A DNA stretch of 64,000 nt, from contig NZ_FWZX01000002.1 of NCBI RefSeq assembly GCF_900177295.1, positions 156,124-220,123 on the forward strand. Reading direction: 5' to 3'. Positions within the stretch are counted from its first letter, which is position 1. Each line of letters opens with the position of its first letter. Made by a program: the position numbers and the translations under genes. Below the pieces are notes generated by a model. The model saw only the letters and a program-made list of their open reading frames with translations, had not been told where the DNA came from and did not search any database. This stretch comes from Tistlia consotensis USBA 355 (GTDB lineage Bacteria; Pseudomonadota; Alphaproteobacteria; Kiloniellales; DSM-21159). Below, one piece after another: positions 25,782 through 34,340 of the stretch.

Positions 25782-26594
25782 GAAAAGCGTGCGGACGAGG
25801 TGAATCCCGCGGAGGCCGAGGCGGAGCCCGCCTCGAAGGCGACGCCCTTGCCGGCGCCGACGATCGCGCGGCGCGGCGGCCTGGCGGCGCCGCTCTACGA
25901 GCAGCTCAAGCTGCAGATCTCGGAGCTGATCCTGGTCGGCACCTGGCCGCCGGGCACGCTGCTGCCGAGCGAGGTCGAGCTGGCGCGCCGCTACGGCCTG
26001 GCCGTCGGCACGGTGCGCCGCGCGCTCAGCGACCTGACCGCCGAGGGCCTGCTGACCCGGCGCCGCAAGACCGGCACCATCGTCAACGACCGCGCGCCGC
26101 ACCACTCGATGCGCTTCTTCTTCCAGTACTACCGGCTGCACGCCAAGGACGGCACCCTGCTGGTCTCGGAGGCCGAGGTGCTGTCGCGCGAGAGCGCCGT
26201 CGCCAGCGAGGCCGAATGCCAGCGCCTGAAGCTGGCCGAGGGCGCGGCGGTCGTGCGGGTCGAGCGCATCCGGCGGGTCGAGGGCCGCGCCGTGATGCAC
26301 GAGGAGATCACCTGGCCGGCCGAGCGCTTCCCCGAGCTGCTGGCACGCGAGGCCCTGCCGAACCGGCTCTATGTCTTCTTCCTGGAACGCTACGGCATCC
26401 GCGTCTCGAGCGTCCGCGAGAGCCTCTCGGCCGAGCTGCCGAGCGAGCGCGACCGGGAGCTGCTCGACCTGCCGGAGGGCCAGGCCGTGCTGGCCATCGA
26501 CAACCTCGCCTACGACCAGGCCGGCGTGCCGATCGAGTGGCGCCGCTGCCGCGCGCTGACCGACCGCTACTGCTACCTCAACGAGGTGCGCTGA
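25782..26594 (+). CDS. GntR-family regulator with UTRA sensor domain (HutC subfamily)
   Basis: A protein of 270 residues. After a disordered Ala/Glu/Pro-rich lead of about 30 residues comes a GntR winged helix (LYEQLKLQISELILVGTWPP, LLPSEVELARRYGLAVGTVR), followed by a UTRA ligand-sensing domain (RVERIRRVEGRAVMHEEITW, LYVFFLERYGIRVSS). ATG 25782 has a GGAGG 12 nt upstream; ATG 25746 would add 12 residues but has no ribosome-binding site. It is divergent from the M20-ABC operon, which it most likely represses until the transported compound or a product binds the UTRA domain. Confidence 0.88.
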   Translation, partial: EKRADEVNPAEAEAEPASKATPLPAPTIARRGGLAAPLYEQLKLQISELILVGTWPPGTLLPSEVELARRYGLAVGTVRRALSDLTAEGLLTRRRKTGTIVNDRAPHHSMRFFFQYYRLHAKDGTLLVSEAEVLSRESAVASEAECQRLKLAEGAAVVRVERIRRVEGRAVMHEEITWPAERFPELLAREALPNRLYVFFLERYGIRVSSVRESLSAELPSERDRELLDLPEGQAVLAIDNLAYDQAGVPIEWRRCRALTDRYCYLNEVR

Positions 26595-26606
26595 GCGCCG
26601 GGCGGC

Positions 26607-27449
26607 TCAGCTCGAGGCCGCCTCGAGCAGCAGCTCGACCAGGGGGCGGCGGCCGCCGTCGTCGCGGCGGCTGACCAGCATGGTCACGCTGCTGCCGTAG
26701 GGCTCGGGCAGCGGCGAGACCGTGAGCTGCGGCGCGTGCAGCGAGATGCGCACCACGGCCTCCGGCAGCACGGCGATGCCGAGGCCGACGGCGGCGCAGC
26801 CCAGGATGCCGTCGATCGTGCCGAACTCCATGATCTCGACCGGCGCCCGGCCGCTGGCGCGCAGCCAGCGCTCGGCGACCGAGCGGTAGGTGCAGCCCTG
26901 GCGGAAGGCGAGCAGCGGCCGCGCCGCCGGCCGGCCGGTCGGCTCGACCAGGACCAGCCGCTCCTCGAACACCGGCTGCGCCTGCAGCGCCTCGAGGTCG
27001 GTGCCGCCAGCCACGAAGGCGGCGTCGAGGCGCCGCTCCAGCACGTCGCGGATCAGCTCGTCGGTCGTGCCGGTCGAGAGCTGCAGCTGGAGGTCGGGCC
27101 GGCGCTCGCGGGCGCGCAGCAGCACCGCGGGCAGGCGGGCCCCGGCGGTGCTCTCCATCGAGCCGAGCCGCAGCAGGGTCCGGCCGGCGGCCTGGTCGCG
27201 CACCGCCTGCTCGCCCTCGGCCAGGAGGTCGGCGGCGAGCCGCGCCCGCTTCAGCAGCGTCTCGCCGGCCGGGGTCAGGCTGGCGCCCTGGCGGCCGCGG
27301 TCGAACAGCACCGCGCCGAGCCGCTGCTCGAGGGAGCGGATCCGGGCGGTGACGTTGGACTGCACGCGGCCGAGCTTCCCGGCGGCGGCCGAGAAGGAGC
27401 CGCAGTCGGCGACCGCGAGGAAGGCGGCGAGCTCCTGGCTGGACAGCAT
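26607..27449 (-). CDS. LysR-family transcriptional regulator
   Basis: A 280-residue LysR regulator. The N-terminal winged helix is clear (LAAFLAVADCGSFSAAAGKL, SNVTARIRSLEQRLGAVLF, SLTPAGETLL), followed by a periplasmic-binding-protein-like effector domain with the usual LRLGSMESTAGARLP opening. It is divergent from the nitronate monooxygenase gene, with about 200 bp between them, so it may activate that gene, although the REP-like repeat in the gap separates them. The start at 27449 is the first that fits the family; the frame is open upstream through the repeat. It converges closely with the GntR gene (12-nt gap). Confidence 0.9.
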   Translation of the reverse strand: MLSSQELAAFLAVADCGSFSAAAGKLGRVQSNVTARIRSLEQRLGAVLFDRGRQGASLTPAGETLLKRARLAADLLAEGEQAVRDQAAGRTLLRLGSMESTAGARLPAVLLRARERRPDLQLQLSTGTTDELIRDVLERRLDAAFVAGGTDLEALQAQPVFEERLVLVEPTGRPAARPLLAFRQGCTYRSVAERWLRASGRAPVEIMEFGTIDGILGCAAVGLGIAVLPEAVVRISLHAPQLTVSPLPEPYGSSVTMLVSRRDDGGRRPLVELLLEAASS

Positions 27450-27506
27450 TACATCATCTTCAGTGATGGATCGGCGATAAACAATCACTTTTCTGCGGTA
27501 CCAAGC

Positions 27507-27601
27507 CGCTTCATGGTTCGACAGGCTCACCATGAAGCGACGGGGACGTTCGCGCAGGCCTCAGGCAGCGCTTCATGGTGAGCCTGTCGAACCACGAAGC
27601 G
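27507..27601. repeat. REP-like inverted repeat pair, GTCGAA family, copy 2
   Basis: Two 33-bp units in inverted orientation at 27507-27539 and 27569-27601, identical at 32 of 33 positions, with a 29-bp spacer. Each unit is itself a hairpin with CGCTTCATGGT-like ends. The core GTGAGCCTGTCGAAC is clearly related to the core of the pair at 13410-13498, so both belong to one intergenic repeat family of this genome. Confidence 0.85.
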
Positions 27602-27653
27602 CGGAGGGCGCAAACCCACCCGCGCCTCGGCCGATCAACCAGGAGAACCCGCC

Positions 27654-28625
27654 ATGCCCCGCCTGACGACCGCGCTGACCGAGCTGCTCGGCATCGAGCA
27701 TCCGATCCTGCTGGCGCCGATGGCGAAGATCAGCGGCGGCCGGCTGGCCGCCGCCGTCTCCGAGGCCGGCGGCCTTGGCCTGCTCGGCGGCGGCTACGCC
27801 GAGGCCGACTGGATCGACCCCGCCTTCCGCGACGCCGGCAACGGCCGGATCGGCATCGGCTTCATCACCTGGGCGCTCGACGCCCGGCCCGACTCGCTGA
27901 CCCGGGCCCTGGCGCACCGGCCGGCCGCGGTGATGCTGTCGTTCGGCGACCCGGCGCCCTACGCGCCGGCGATCAAGCAGGCCGGCGCGACGCTGATCTG
28001 CCAGGTCCAGCGGCTTGACGAGGCGCAGCGGGCCGTCGCGCTCGGCGCCGACGTGATCGTCGCGCAGGGCCAGGACGCCGGTGGCCACGGCCGCCTCGGC
28101 CGCGGCACCCTGGCCTTCGTGCGCGCCGCCGCCGAGGCCCTGCCGGTGCCGGTCGTGGCGGCCGGCGGCATCGGGGACGGCCGCGGCCTCGCCGCCGCGC
28201 TGATGCTGGGGGCCGCCGGCGTGCTGATGGGTACGCGCTTCTACGCCGCCGAGGAGGCGATCGCGCCGGCGCCGGTCAAGCAGGCGCTGGTCGAGGGCCG
28301 CGGCGACGACACGGTGTTCGGCGGCGTCTTCGACAGGCTGCGCGGCCCGGCCTGGCCGGCGCCCTTCGCCGGCCGCTCGCTCGCCAACGCCCTGACCGAG
28401 CGCTGGGGCGGGCGCGAGCAGGAGCTGGTCGGCGACCTCCTGGAGGCCGAGCGCGCCGCCTACCGCGCCGCCGACCAGGCCGGCGACATGGGCCGGAAGG
28501 TGGTCTGGGCCGGCGAGGTGGTCGACATGATCGAGCGCAGCGACCCGGCCGCCACGATCGTCCGACGCACGGTCGCCGAGGCGGTCGAGGCCCTGTCCGG
28601 CGCGGCGCGCTTCCTCACCGCTTAG
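27654..28625 (+). CDS. Nitronate monooxygenase (2-nitropropane dioxygenase family)
   Basis: A 323-residue FMN-dependent TIM-barrel protein. It opens with LLGIEHPILLAPMAKISGG and has the FMN-phosphate and active-site blocks GADVIVAQGQDAGGHG (with the catalytic-type His) and VPVVAAGGIGDGRGLAAAL, followed by GAAGVLMGTRF. Such enzymes oxidise alkyl nitronates, such as propionate-3-nitronate, to aldehydes and nitrite. A CAGGAG site precedes the ATG. The divergent LysR gene is a candidate regulator. The family is sometimes confused with enoyl-reductase FabK, but the length and motifs fit the monooxygenase. Confidence 0.85.
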   Translation: MPRLTTALTELLGIEHPILLAPMAKISGGRLAAAVSEAGGLGLLGGGYAEADWIDPAFRDAGNGRIGIGFITWALDARPDSLTRALAHRPAAVMLSFGDPAPYAPAIKQAGATLICQVQRLDEAQRAVALGADVIVAQGQDAGGHGRLGRGTLAFVRAAAEALPVPVVAAGGIGDGRGLAAALMLGAAGVLMGTRFYAAEEAIAPAPVKQALVEGRGDDTVFGGVFDRLRGPAWPAPFAGRSLANALTERWGGREQELVGDLLEAERAAYRAADQAGDMGRKVVWAGEVVDMIERSDPAATIVRRTVAEAVEALSGAARFLTA

Positions 28626-28712
28626 CGCCCGCCCGCCTTGACCGCTCCTTTCCGAGCGCGGAAGGTGCGCCGCAGCCGGGCTCGACGGCACATCTCGGGG
28701 AGAGGGGCGGCC

Positions 28713-29252
28713 ATGGCACTCGACAAGGCGCAGCACGGCGTCCTGCGCGGCATGCTCGCCGCGCTGGCCTTGAGCATCGTCGCGCTCGCCGGCGCGGTGC
28801 TGTGGCAGCCGGCCTTCCTGCAGGCGCCGGCGCCGATCGCGGAGCGGCTGGCCGCGGCCTTGCGCTGGGAGGTCCTGCCGCTGCTCTGCCTGGTCGCGGC
28901 GATCGGCAACCTGGCGCGCCACCGCTTCTTCACGCCGGCCGACATCGACGGCAGCGGCCTGACCGCCGGCACGGAGCGCGCCCGCGTCTTCCAGTCGGTC
29001 CTGCAGAACACGCTGGAGCAACTCGTCATCGCCCTGCTCGCCCACCTGCTCTGGGTCGCCGCGGCGCCGCCGGCCTGGTTCGGCGCGGTGCCGGTCGCGG
29101 CGGTGCTGTTCCTGGTCGGCCGGATCTCCTTCGCCGCCGGCTATGCCGGCGGCGCCCCGGCCCGCGCCGTCGGCTTCGCCCTGACCTTCTATCCGACCTT
29201 GCTGCTGACCCTGGGCAGCGTGCTGCTGCTCCGGCGCGTCGCGGGCGGATAG
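28713..29252 (+). CDS. MAPEG-family membrane protein
   Basis: A 179-residue protein with four predicted membrane helices. The block RARVFQSVLQNTLEQLVIAL followed by LFLVGRISFAAGYAGG fits the MAPEG superfamily (membrane-associated proteins in eicosanoid and glutathione metabolism). Bacterial members are mostly uncharacterised; some have glutathione transferase activity. A GAGAGGGGCGGCC ribosome-binding region precedes ATG 28713. It stands alone between the nitronate monooxygenase and a large palindromic repeat. Confidence 0.7.
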   Translation: MALDKAQHGVLRGMLAALALSIVALAGAVLWQPAFLQAPAPIAERLAAALRWEVLPLLCLVAAIGNLARHRFFTPADIDGSGLTAGTERARVFQSVLQNTLEQLVIALLAHLLWVAAAPPAWFGAVPVAAVLFLVGRISFAAGYAGGAPARAVGFALTFYPTLLLTLGSVLLLRRVAGG

Positions 29253-29264
29253 GGGCCTCCGATG

Positions 29265-29441
29265 CTTCTCTCCTCTCCGCCCCGGGGGGCGGAGAGGGGC
29301 GCGAAGCGCGGCGCTACGCGCGGAGAGGTGGGGGAGACTGCGGCGCGGCCAACGCCCGGGCTTCGGGAAGGCCGCTGTCCCACCTCACCCTCCCGCTCTG
29401 CGGGCCCCTCCCTCTCCCCCCGAGAGGGCGGAGAGGGGAAG
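29265..29441. repeat. Large imperfect inverted repeat (GGAGAGG-type intergenic palindrome)
   Basis: The left arm (29265-29338) and right arm (29377-29441) are imperfect inverted copies built from CTCTCCGCCC and GGAGAGGTGGG blocks. Inside the left arm is a near-perfect hairpin (CCTCTCCGCCCC at 29272-29283 and its complement at 29286-29297, 2-nt loop). Similar palindromes are common between genes in alphaproteobacteria. It separates two convergent genes and may stop transcription from both sides. Confidence 0.7.
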
Positions 29442-29469
29442 TCGGGCGTGACGGCGGGGACCGGGGCCC

Positions 29470-30606
29470 CTACTCCGGCGCGCCCTCCAGCAGCTGCTGG
29501 GCGAAGCCGACGTAGAGGCCGGCCAGGGTGTCCCAGGACTTCGGGCCGGCGGCCGTCTCGGCGGCGGCGGCCGAGGCGCGGGCGTAGCGCGCCGGCGATT
29601 CCAGCAGGGCCATCACGGCCTGGGCGAAGGCCGGGCCGGTGACCGCCTCGGCGACCGTGCCGCTGCCGTAGTCGGCGATCTCCTCGGCGAGGCCGCCGAC
29701 CGGCGTCGCCACGGCCGGCAGGGCGGCGTACTCGGCGGCGGCGAGCGCCCCCGACTGGCTGGCCTCGCGGTAGGGCAGCAGCAGGATGTCGGCCTCGGCC
29801 AGCATGCCGGCGATCTCGTCCTCGCCGATCCAGCGGCTCTCCCAGTGCAGGCCGGGCAGGTTGCGCAGCATCGGGCCGTAGACCGCCTCGTCGCCGCGCC
29901 CGGCGACGGTCAGGCGCACGCGGGTGCCGTAGCGCCGGCGCAGCAGCTTGTAGGCTTCGGCCAGGATGTCGAGGCCCTTGTACTCGAGCAGCCGCCCGAA
30001 GAAGAGCAGCTCGACCGCCCGGTTCTGCGGCAGGGCGCGCGGCGCATGCGGCGCGTCGCCGAAGGAGAAGCTGCCGTGCGGGATGACGGCGGTCCGCTCG
30101 GGCGGCATGTCCGGATAGAGGCGCTGCAGCTGCCCGGCGACGTGGTGGGTCAGGGCGATCAGCGCGTCGGCCTGGGCCAGGTCCCTGGCCAGGGTCCAGC
30201 GGCGCAGCCGGCTCGATTCGCCGGGATGCGGCTCGGCGTCGTGGGCGACCAGGCAGTAGGGCACGCCGGCGCGCTTCAGGGCCGGCGCGACGAAGGGCGA
30301 CCAGAGGTGGCTCATGGTCGAGACCACCAGGTCGGTCTGCTGGGCGCGCAGGAAGGCGGCGAAGCGCCGGCGCAGCAGCGGCAGGCGCAGGAAGCCGGCG
30401 GCATAGCCACGGGCGCTCTCGTAGGTGTCGACCTCGAAGGACGGCAGCTCCAGCGCGCGCATCGCCTCGGCGTAGTCGCTCTGCCGCGAGTAGCTGACCG
30501 CGACCTCGACGTCGTCGCGCGCCTTGAGCGCGCGCGCCAGCTCCCAGGTGTAGCGCGGACCGCCGCCCTTGCGGTTCCAGTGCCAGAGCAGGAGGCGCGG
30601 GGTCAT
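29470..30606 (-). CDS. Glycosyltransferase family 4 protein
   Basis: A 378-residue GT-B-fold glycosyltransferase. The acceptor-side N-terminal half has KGGGPRYTWELARALK; the donor-side half has the GT4 pattern AVIPHGSF, LLFFGRLLEYKGLDILAEAY, then LADILLLPYREASQSGALAAA with the expected EX7E-like region shortened to a Ser/Gln-rich form. It is expected to add a sugar from a nucleotide donor to a growing surface glycan in the cytoplasm. It overlaps the upstream gene by 4 nt and is the last gene of the kdsC-like operon. Donor and acceptor are unknown. Confidence 0.87.
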   Translation of the reverse strand: MTPRLLLWHWNRKGGGPRYTWELARALKARDDVEVAVSYSRQSDYAEAMRALELPSFEVDTYESARGYAAGFLRLPLLRRRFAAFLRAQQTDLVVSTMSHLWSPFVAPALKRAGVPYCLVAHDAEPHPGESSRLRRWTLARDLAQADALIALTHHVAGQLQRLYPDMPPERTAVIPHGSFSFGDAPHAPRALPQNRAVELLFFGRLLEYKGLDILAEAYKLLRRRYGTRVRLTVAGRGDEAVYGPMLRNLPGLHWESRWIGEDEIAGMLAEADILLLPYREASQSGALAAAEYAALPAVATPVGGLAEEIADYGSGTVAEAVTGPAFAQAVMALLESPARYARASAAAAETAAGPKSWDTLAGLYVGFAQQLLEGAPE

Positions 30607-32348
30607 CGCGCCTCCGCCGGTGTCGGGACGGCGGCCGGCTGCTGCCGCTCGGCGGGGAACACGAAGGGCCGGCCCTCGAGGATGCCGTCGCAGACCGTGT
30701 CGAGGCCGGGCGTGGCGCCGGGCCTCAGCGCGGCCAGGCCGGACAGCTCGGGGCGGTAGGGCGGCCAGCCGCCGGTCGGCTCCATGAAGGGCAGGGGGAT
30801 CATCCTCCGGAAGAAGAAGTGGTAGGCGTAGCGCCGGGCACGGGCGACCGTCTCGCGGTCGAGGCGCCGGCCGGCCGGCAGCGACTCGAGCAGCTCGCGG
30901 TAGTGCGCCGGACTGTCGGCGTCCCGGGTCAGGCCCTTGTTGCGGATCCAGGCCTCGCCGGCAACGATCGTCGGAATGCCCATGGCCGTCAGCTCGACTC
31001 CCATCTTGGTACCGTAGATCAGCGCGCTGTCGCAAAGCTCAAGCAGCGCGTAGGTGCTAATCGGACTTTCCGGCGGAACGATGAAGACATTCTCGGGCAG
31101 ACGGGAAAACCGCTTCCCGATCTCCTCGACGACGCGCTGGCGCGAGGCGGGGGTGCCGCGGATCTCGGCCGGGTGGACCCGGATCGCGAGCTGCAGGTCG
31201 GGCCGCTCGGCGAAGGCGCGGATGCTCGCCTCGACCCATTCCATCATCGAGCCGAAGGCGTTGGCCGGGTAGTGCAGCTGGGCGTCCCAGACGACGTTGG
31301 TCAGCAGGCCGATGGTCGGCTTCTCCGGGTCCAGGCCGAGCTCGCGGCCGATCGCGCTGCCGTCGAAGGTCGGCCGTTCGTGGAAGAAGATCCAGTCGCC
31401 GGAGCCGGTCCAGCGGCTCTTCAGGTAGCCGACGATCTCGGCCTCCTGCGCCGGGCTCAGCGCGAGATCCTGCCAGGCCTCGGCCGGCTCGGCCATCAGC
31501 GTGTGGTGGTAGGTGTCGTCGTGGCTGAAGATGAAGCAGTGGCGGCGGTAGGCCGGGTTCCAGGTGACGATGCGCGCGCCGCCGGCCGCGGCGCCCAGGG
31601 CCGCCGGCCCCTGGGGCACGTAGATGCCGTGGTGGGCGACGACGACCTCGTAGCCGCGCTCGGAGACCAGCCGCTTCATCGCGAGATAGGTCAGCAGGGC
31701 GGCGTGCAGGAAGCGGCGCAGCACCGCCTCGCCGCTCGGCTCGCCGGCGAGCGAGCCCTTGGCGAAGAAGCGCAGCGCGCCCGCCAGCGCCTGCTCGCCG
31801 AGCGGCGCGTCGTCGAGCCGGACGGCGGCCAGACCCTCGGCCGGGGTCCGGGCGGCCAGGTCGGCGGCCAGACGACGGTCGGCCTCGCTCAGCCAGCCGT
31901 CGTAGGTCTCGACGGCCAGGCCGCTGCTGCGGAAGCCGGCCGCCGCGGGCGCGTAGCACTGGCCGCAGAGCTCGCTCGGGCCCTTGCGGACGAAGCGGGC
32001 CGGGTCCGGGTACCAGCCGGCCTCGGCCATCTGGCAGGCCGGCAGCGCCTCGTCGCAGAGCAGGAAGTCGACCTGCGCGCCGCGCAGGGTCAGGGCGACG
32101 CCGAGCAGCGCGTCGAGGCCGGCGAGGCCGAGGTGGCCGCCGATGCCGGTCGCGACCAGCACGCGCGGCCCCGCGGCCGCGCCGCGCGCTGCCTCCCAGG
32201 CCGGCCAGTCGTCGCCGATCAGCCGGCGCCAGTCGGGATGGCCGCCGTGCCGGGCGATGTGGCGCAGCCGCGCCATGCGCACCTGCCGCATGCCGGGCAG
32301 GCTGCGCAGCCGCGCCTTCAGTGCCTTGGCGGCCTCCCGTGCGGCCAT
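30603..32348 (-). CDS. Capsule-polysaccharide-synthesis-like protein (putative GT-B glycosyltransferase) with Cys cluster
   Basis: A 581-residue protein not belonging to a common glycosyltransferase family. Features that recall capsule synthesis proteins (KpsC/KpsS, CDP-glycerol transferases) are IRVHPAE at about 389-395 and the donor-site block YGTKMGVELTAMGIPTIVAG at about 445-464. The N-terminal half carries four closely placed cysteines (98, 105, 128, 131; the last two as CGQC), a possible metal site. It overlaps the downstream GT4 gene by 4 nt and follows the transketolase gene by 16 nt. I infer transfer of an activated sugar, perhaps the CMP-linked acid made by the neighbouring genes. 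Confidence 0.6.
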   Translation of the reverse strand: MAAREAAKALKARLRSLPGMRQVRMARLRHIARHGGHPDWRRLIGDDWPAWEAARGAAAGPRVLVATGIGGHLGLAGLDALLGVALTLRGAQVDFLLCDEALPACQMAEAGWYPDPARFVRKGPSELCGQCYAPAAAGFRSSGLAVETYDGWLSEADRRLAADLAARTPAEGLAAVRLDDAPLGEQALAGALRFFAKGSLAGEPSGEAVLRRFLHAALLTYLAMKRLVSERGYEVVVAHHGIYVPQGPAALGAAAGGARIVTWNPAYRRHCFIFSHDDTYHHTLMAEPAEAWQDLALSPAQEAEIVGYLKSRWTGSGDWIFFHERPTFDGSAIGRELGLDPEKPTIGLLTNVVWDAQLHYPANAFGSMMEWVEASIRAFAERPDLQLAIRVHPAEIRGTPASRQRVVEEIGKRFSRLPENVFIVPPESPISTYALLELCDSALIYGTKMGVELTAMGIPTIVAGEAWIRNKGLTRDADSPAHYRELLESLPAGRRLDRETVARARRYAYHFFFRRMIPLPFMEPTGGWPPYRPELSGLAALRPGATPGLDTVCDGILEGRPFVFPAERQQPAAVPTPAEAR

Positions 32349-32364
32349 GGCCGGCCGCCCGGGA

Positions 32365-34296
32365 TCAGTGGCCGAGGGTCGCGGCGATGCCCGCGGCCAG
32401 GCTCTCGGCGTCGAGGCCGGCGTGCTTCAGCACGTCGGCGTTGCTGCCGGAGACCGGCACCTTCTCGAGGCCGAAGCGCCGGGCCTTGAGGCCGCCGAGG
32501 CCCTGCTCGAAGGCCGCGGTCATGACGCGCTCGCCCTGACCGCCGTCGAGGTAGTGGTTGTCCAGGGTGAAGAGCGCCGACTTGCCGGCCAGGGTCTTGG
32601 CCAGCCAGGCGCCGTCGACCCTGTTGAGCCAGGGCAGGTTGACGACCTCCAGGCCGATGCCGCGCTGCTTCAGCAGGTCGGCGGCGGCGCAGGCCTGGGC
32701 CAGCATGACCATGCCGTAGGTCACGATCACCGCCTCGCCGTCGTGGCCGCCGACGCGCACGCCGTGGCCGACCGAGGGCTTGTAGCCGGCCGGCAGGGCG
32801 AAGGGCACCTGCCAGGGCACCGAGACCATGCGGAAGTAGCTCGAGCCCCGGCTCTCCTCGATCGCCCAGTCGAGCAGCGGGGCGACCTCCTCGGGGCAGG
32901 AGGGCTCCAGGATGGTGACGCCCGGCATGGCGCCGACCGCGGCGATGTCGCGCACCGACTGGTGCGAGTGGCCGGGGCCGCCCGGCACCATGCCGGCGAG
33001 CCAGCCGACGTAGATCACCTTCGTGTGCTCGGTGGCGTTGTTGTAGATCTGCTCGTTCGGCCGGGTCGAGAGGAAGCAGGCGAAGGAATTGCAGACCGGG
33101 ATCATGCCCTTGAGGGCCATGCCGCCGGCCTGGCTGACCATGTCCATCTCGGCGATGCCGCACTCGACCGTGCGCTCCGGGAAGCGCTGGCGGAAGGGGA
33201 TCAGGCCGGTGTCGAGCAGCAGGTCGGCGTCGAGCGCGACCAGGTTGTCGTGGCGCTCGGCGGCGGCGATCAGCGCGTCGCTGTAGGCCGGCAGCAGGCG
33301 CCTGGTCTCGCCCGGCTGCGGCGCCGGCTTGTTCTGGACCTTCTCCAGCTCCAGGGAGGCGGCGCCGGCCTTGTCGAGCTGCCGGTTGATGCTGTCGATC
33401 AGCTCCTGGGCCGCCTTGGTGTACTGGTCGGCCTTGGGGGCGCCGGAGTGGAAGGTGTACTGCGCGGCGTCGGACTCCATGGCGGTGTGCTCCATGAAGG
33501 AGACGCCCTTGCCCTTGATGGTGTCGCAGATGATGACCTGCGGGCCGTCGGCCTTCCTGCAGCGCTCCAGGGCGGCGGCGAGCTGGCCGAGGTCGTGGCC
33601 GTCGACGCGCTCGACGTGCCAGCCGAAGGCCGCGAACTTCGCCGGCAGGTCGCCGAGGTCGCTGGTCTGGCTCAGCAGGAAGTCGGACTGCAGCTTGTTG
33701 TGGTCGACGACGACCGTGATCTCCCTGAGTTTGTCGTTCGCCGCGGAGACCAGCGACTCCCAGATCTGGCCCTCCTGCAGCTCGCCGTCGCCGGTCATCA
33801 CGTAGAGGTGGACGTCAAGGCCGCGGCGGCGGTGCGCGAAGGCCATGCCCTTGGCCTTGGAGATGCCCATGCCGAGCGCGCCGGTGTTGGTCACCATGTT
33901 CGGCGTGCGCACGTCCGGGTGGCCGGGCAGGCCGTCGGCCTGGCGCAGCTTGTGGACGTACTCCGCCGGCAGCTTGCCGAGCGCGATCATCACGGCATAG
34001 AGGCCCGGCGCGTCGTGGCCCTTCGACGAGAAGTAGAGGTCCCGGGCGCTGCCGTCCTCGTTGGTGCGCATCTCGTTGAGGTGCAGCCAGGAGACCACGT
34101 CCATCGAGGAGAAGCTGGAGCCGATGTGGCCCGAGCCGGCGCGCGCGATCATGTAGAGCGCGTTGAGCCGCGCCATGTCGGCGAACAGCGCCGTGCGCAC
34201 GGCGGGCTCGGCATTGAGGCTGCGGATCCGGTCGAACTCCTTGCGGTCCGCGTAATAAAGCTCGCCCTCGACGGCCTTGCCGATCAACTCACCCAC
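32365..34296 (-). CDS. Transketolase-like thiamine-diphosphate enzyme
   Basis: A 643-residue full-length transketolase (both halves in one chain). The N-terminal half has GSGHIGSSFSSMD and the ThDP/Mg motif MTGDGELQEGQIWE with the expected Asn of VVDHNK; the C-terminal half has the catalytic Glu in ECGIAEMDM. It differs from housekeeping TktA (GSGHIGSS instead of GHPGxPMG) and resembles variants found in surface-polysaccharide clusters. Transketolases move a two-carbon ketol unit between sugars, so it may build an unusual ketose for the NeuB- and CMP-dependent branch. It lies between the CMP-sugar synthetase and the capsule-like gene in one operon. Confidence 0.85.
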   Translation of the reverse strand: MGELIGKAVEGELYYADRKEFDRIRSLNAEPAVRTALFADMARLNALYMIARAGSGHIGSSFSSMDVVSWLHLNEMRTNEDGSARDLYFSSKGHDAPGLYAVMIALGKLPAEYVHKLRQADGLPGHPDVRTPNMVTNTGALGMGISKAKGMAFAHRRRGLDVHLYVMTGDGELQEGQIWESLVSAANDKLREITVVVDHNKLQSDFLLSQTSDLGDLPAKFAAFGWHVERVDGHDLGQLAAALERCRKADGPQVIICDTIKGKGVSFMEHTAMESDAAQYTFHSGAPKADQYTKAAQELIDSINRQLDKAGAASLELEKVQNKPAPQPGETRRLLPAYSDALIAAAERHDNLVALDADLLLDTGLIPFRQRFPERTVECGIAEMDMVSQAGGMALKGMIPVCNSFACFLSTRPNEQIYNNATEHTKVIYVGWLAGMVPGGPGHSHQSVRDIAAVGAMPGVTILEPSCPEEVAPLLDWAIEESRGSSYFRMVSVPWQVPFALPAGYKPSVGHGVRVGGHDGEAVIVTYGMVMLAQACAAADLLKQRGIGLEVVNLPWLNRVDGAWLAKTLAGKSALFTLDNHYLDGGQGERVMTAAFEQGLGGLKARRFGLEKVPVSGSNADVLKHAGLDAESLAAGIAATLGH

Positions 34297-34340
34297 GGTT
34301 CTCGCTCCCTCGTTTTCCTGCGCTCAAGGTGCCGTCCGCC

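Noticed and set aside
29253-29469. An rRNA or structured RNA gene in the hairpin-rich gap
   Set aside because: The hairpins are simple inverted GC blocks of an intergenic repeat type, with no recognisable RNA consensus.
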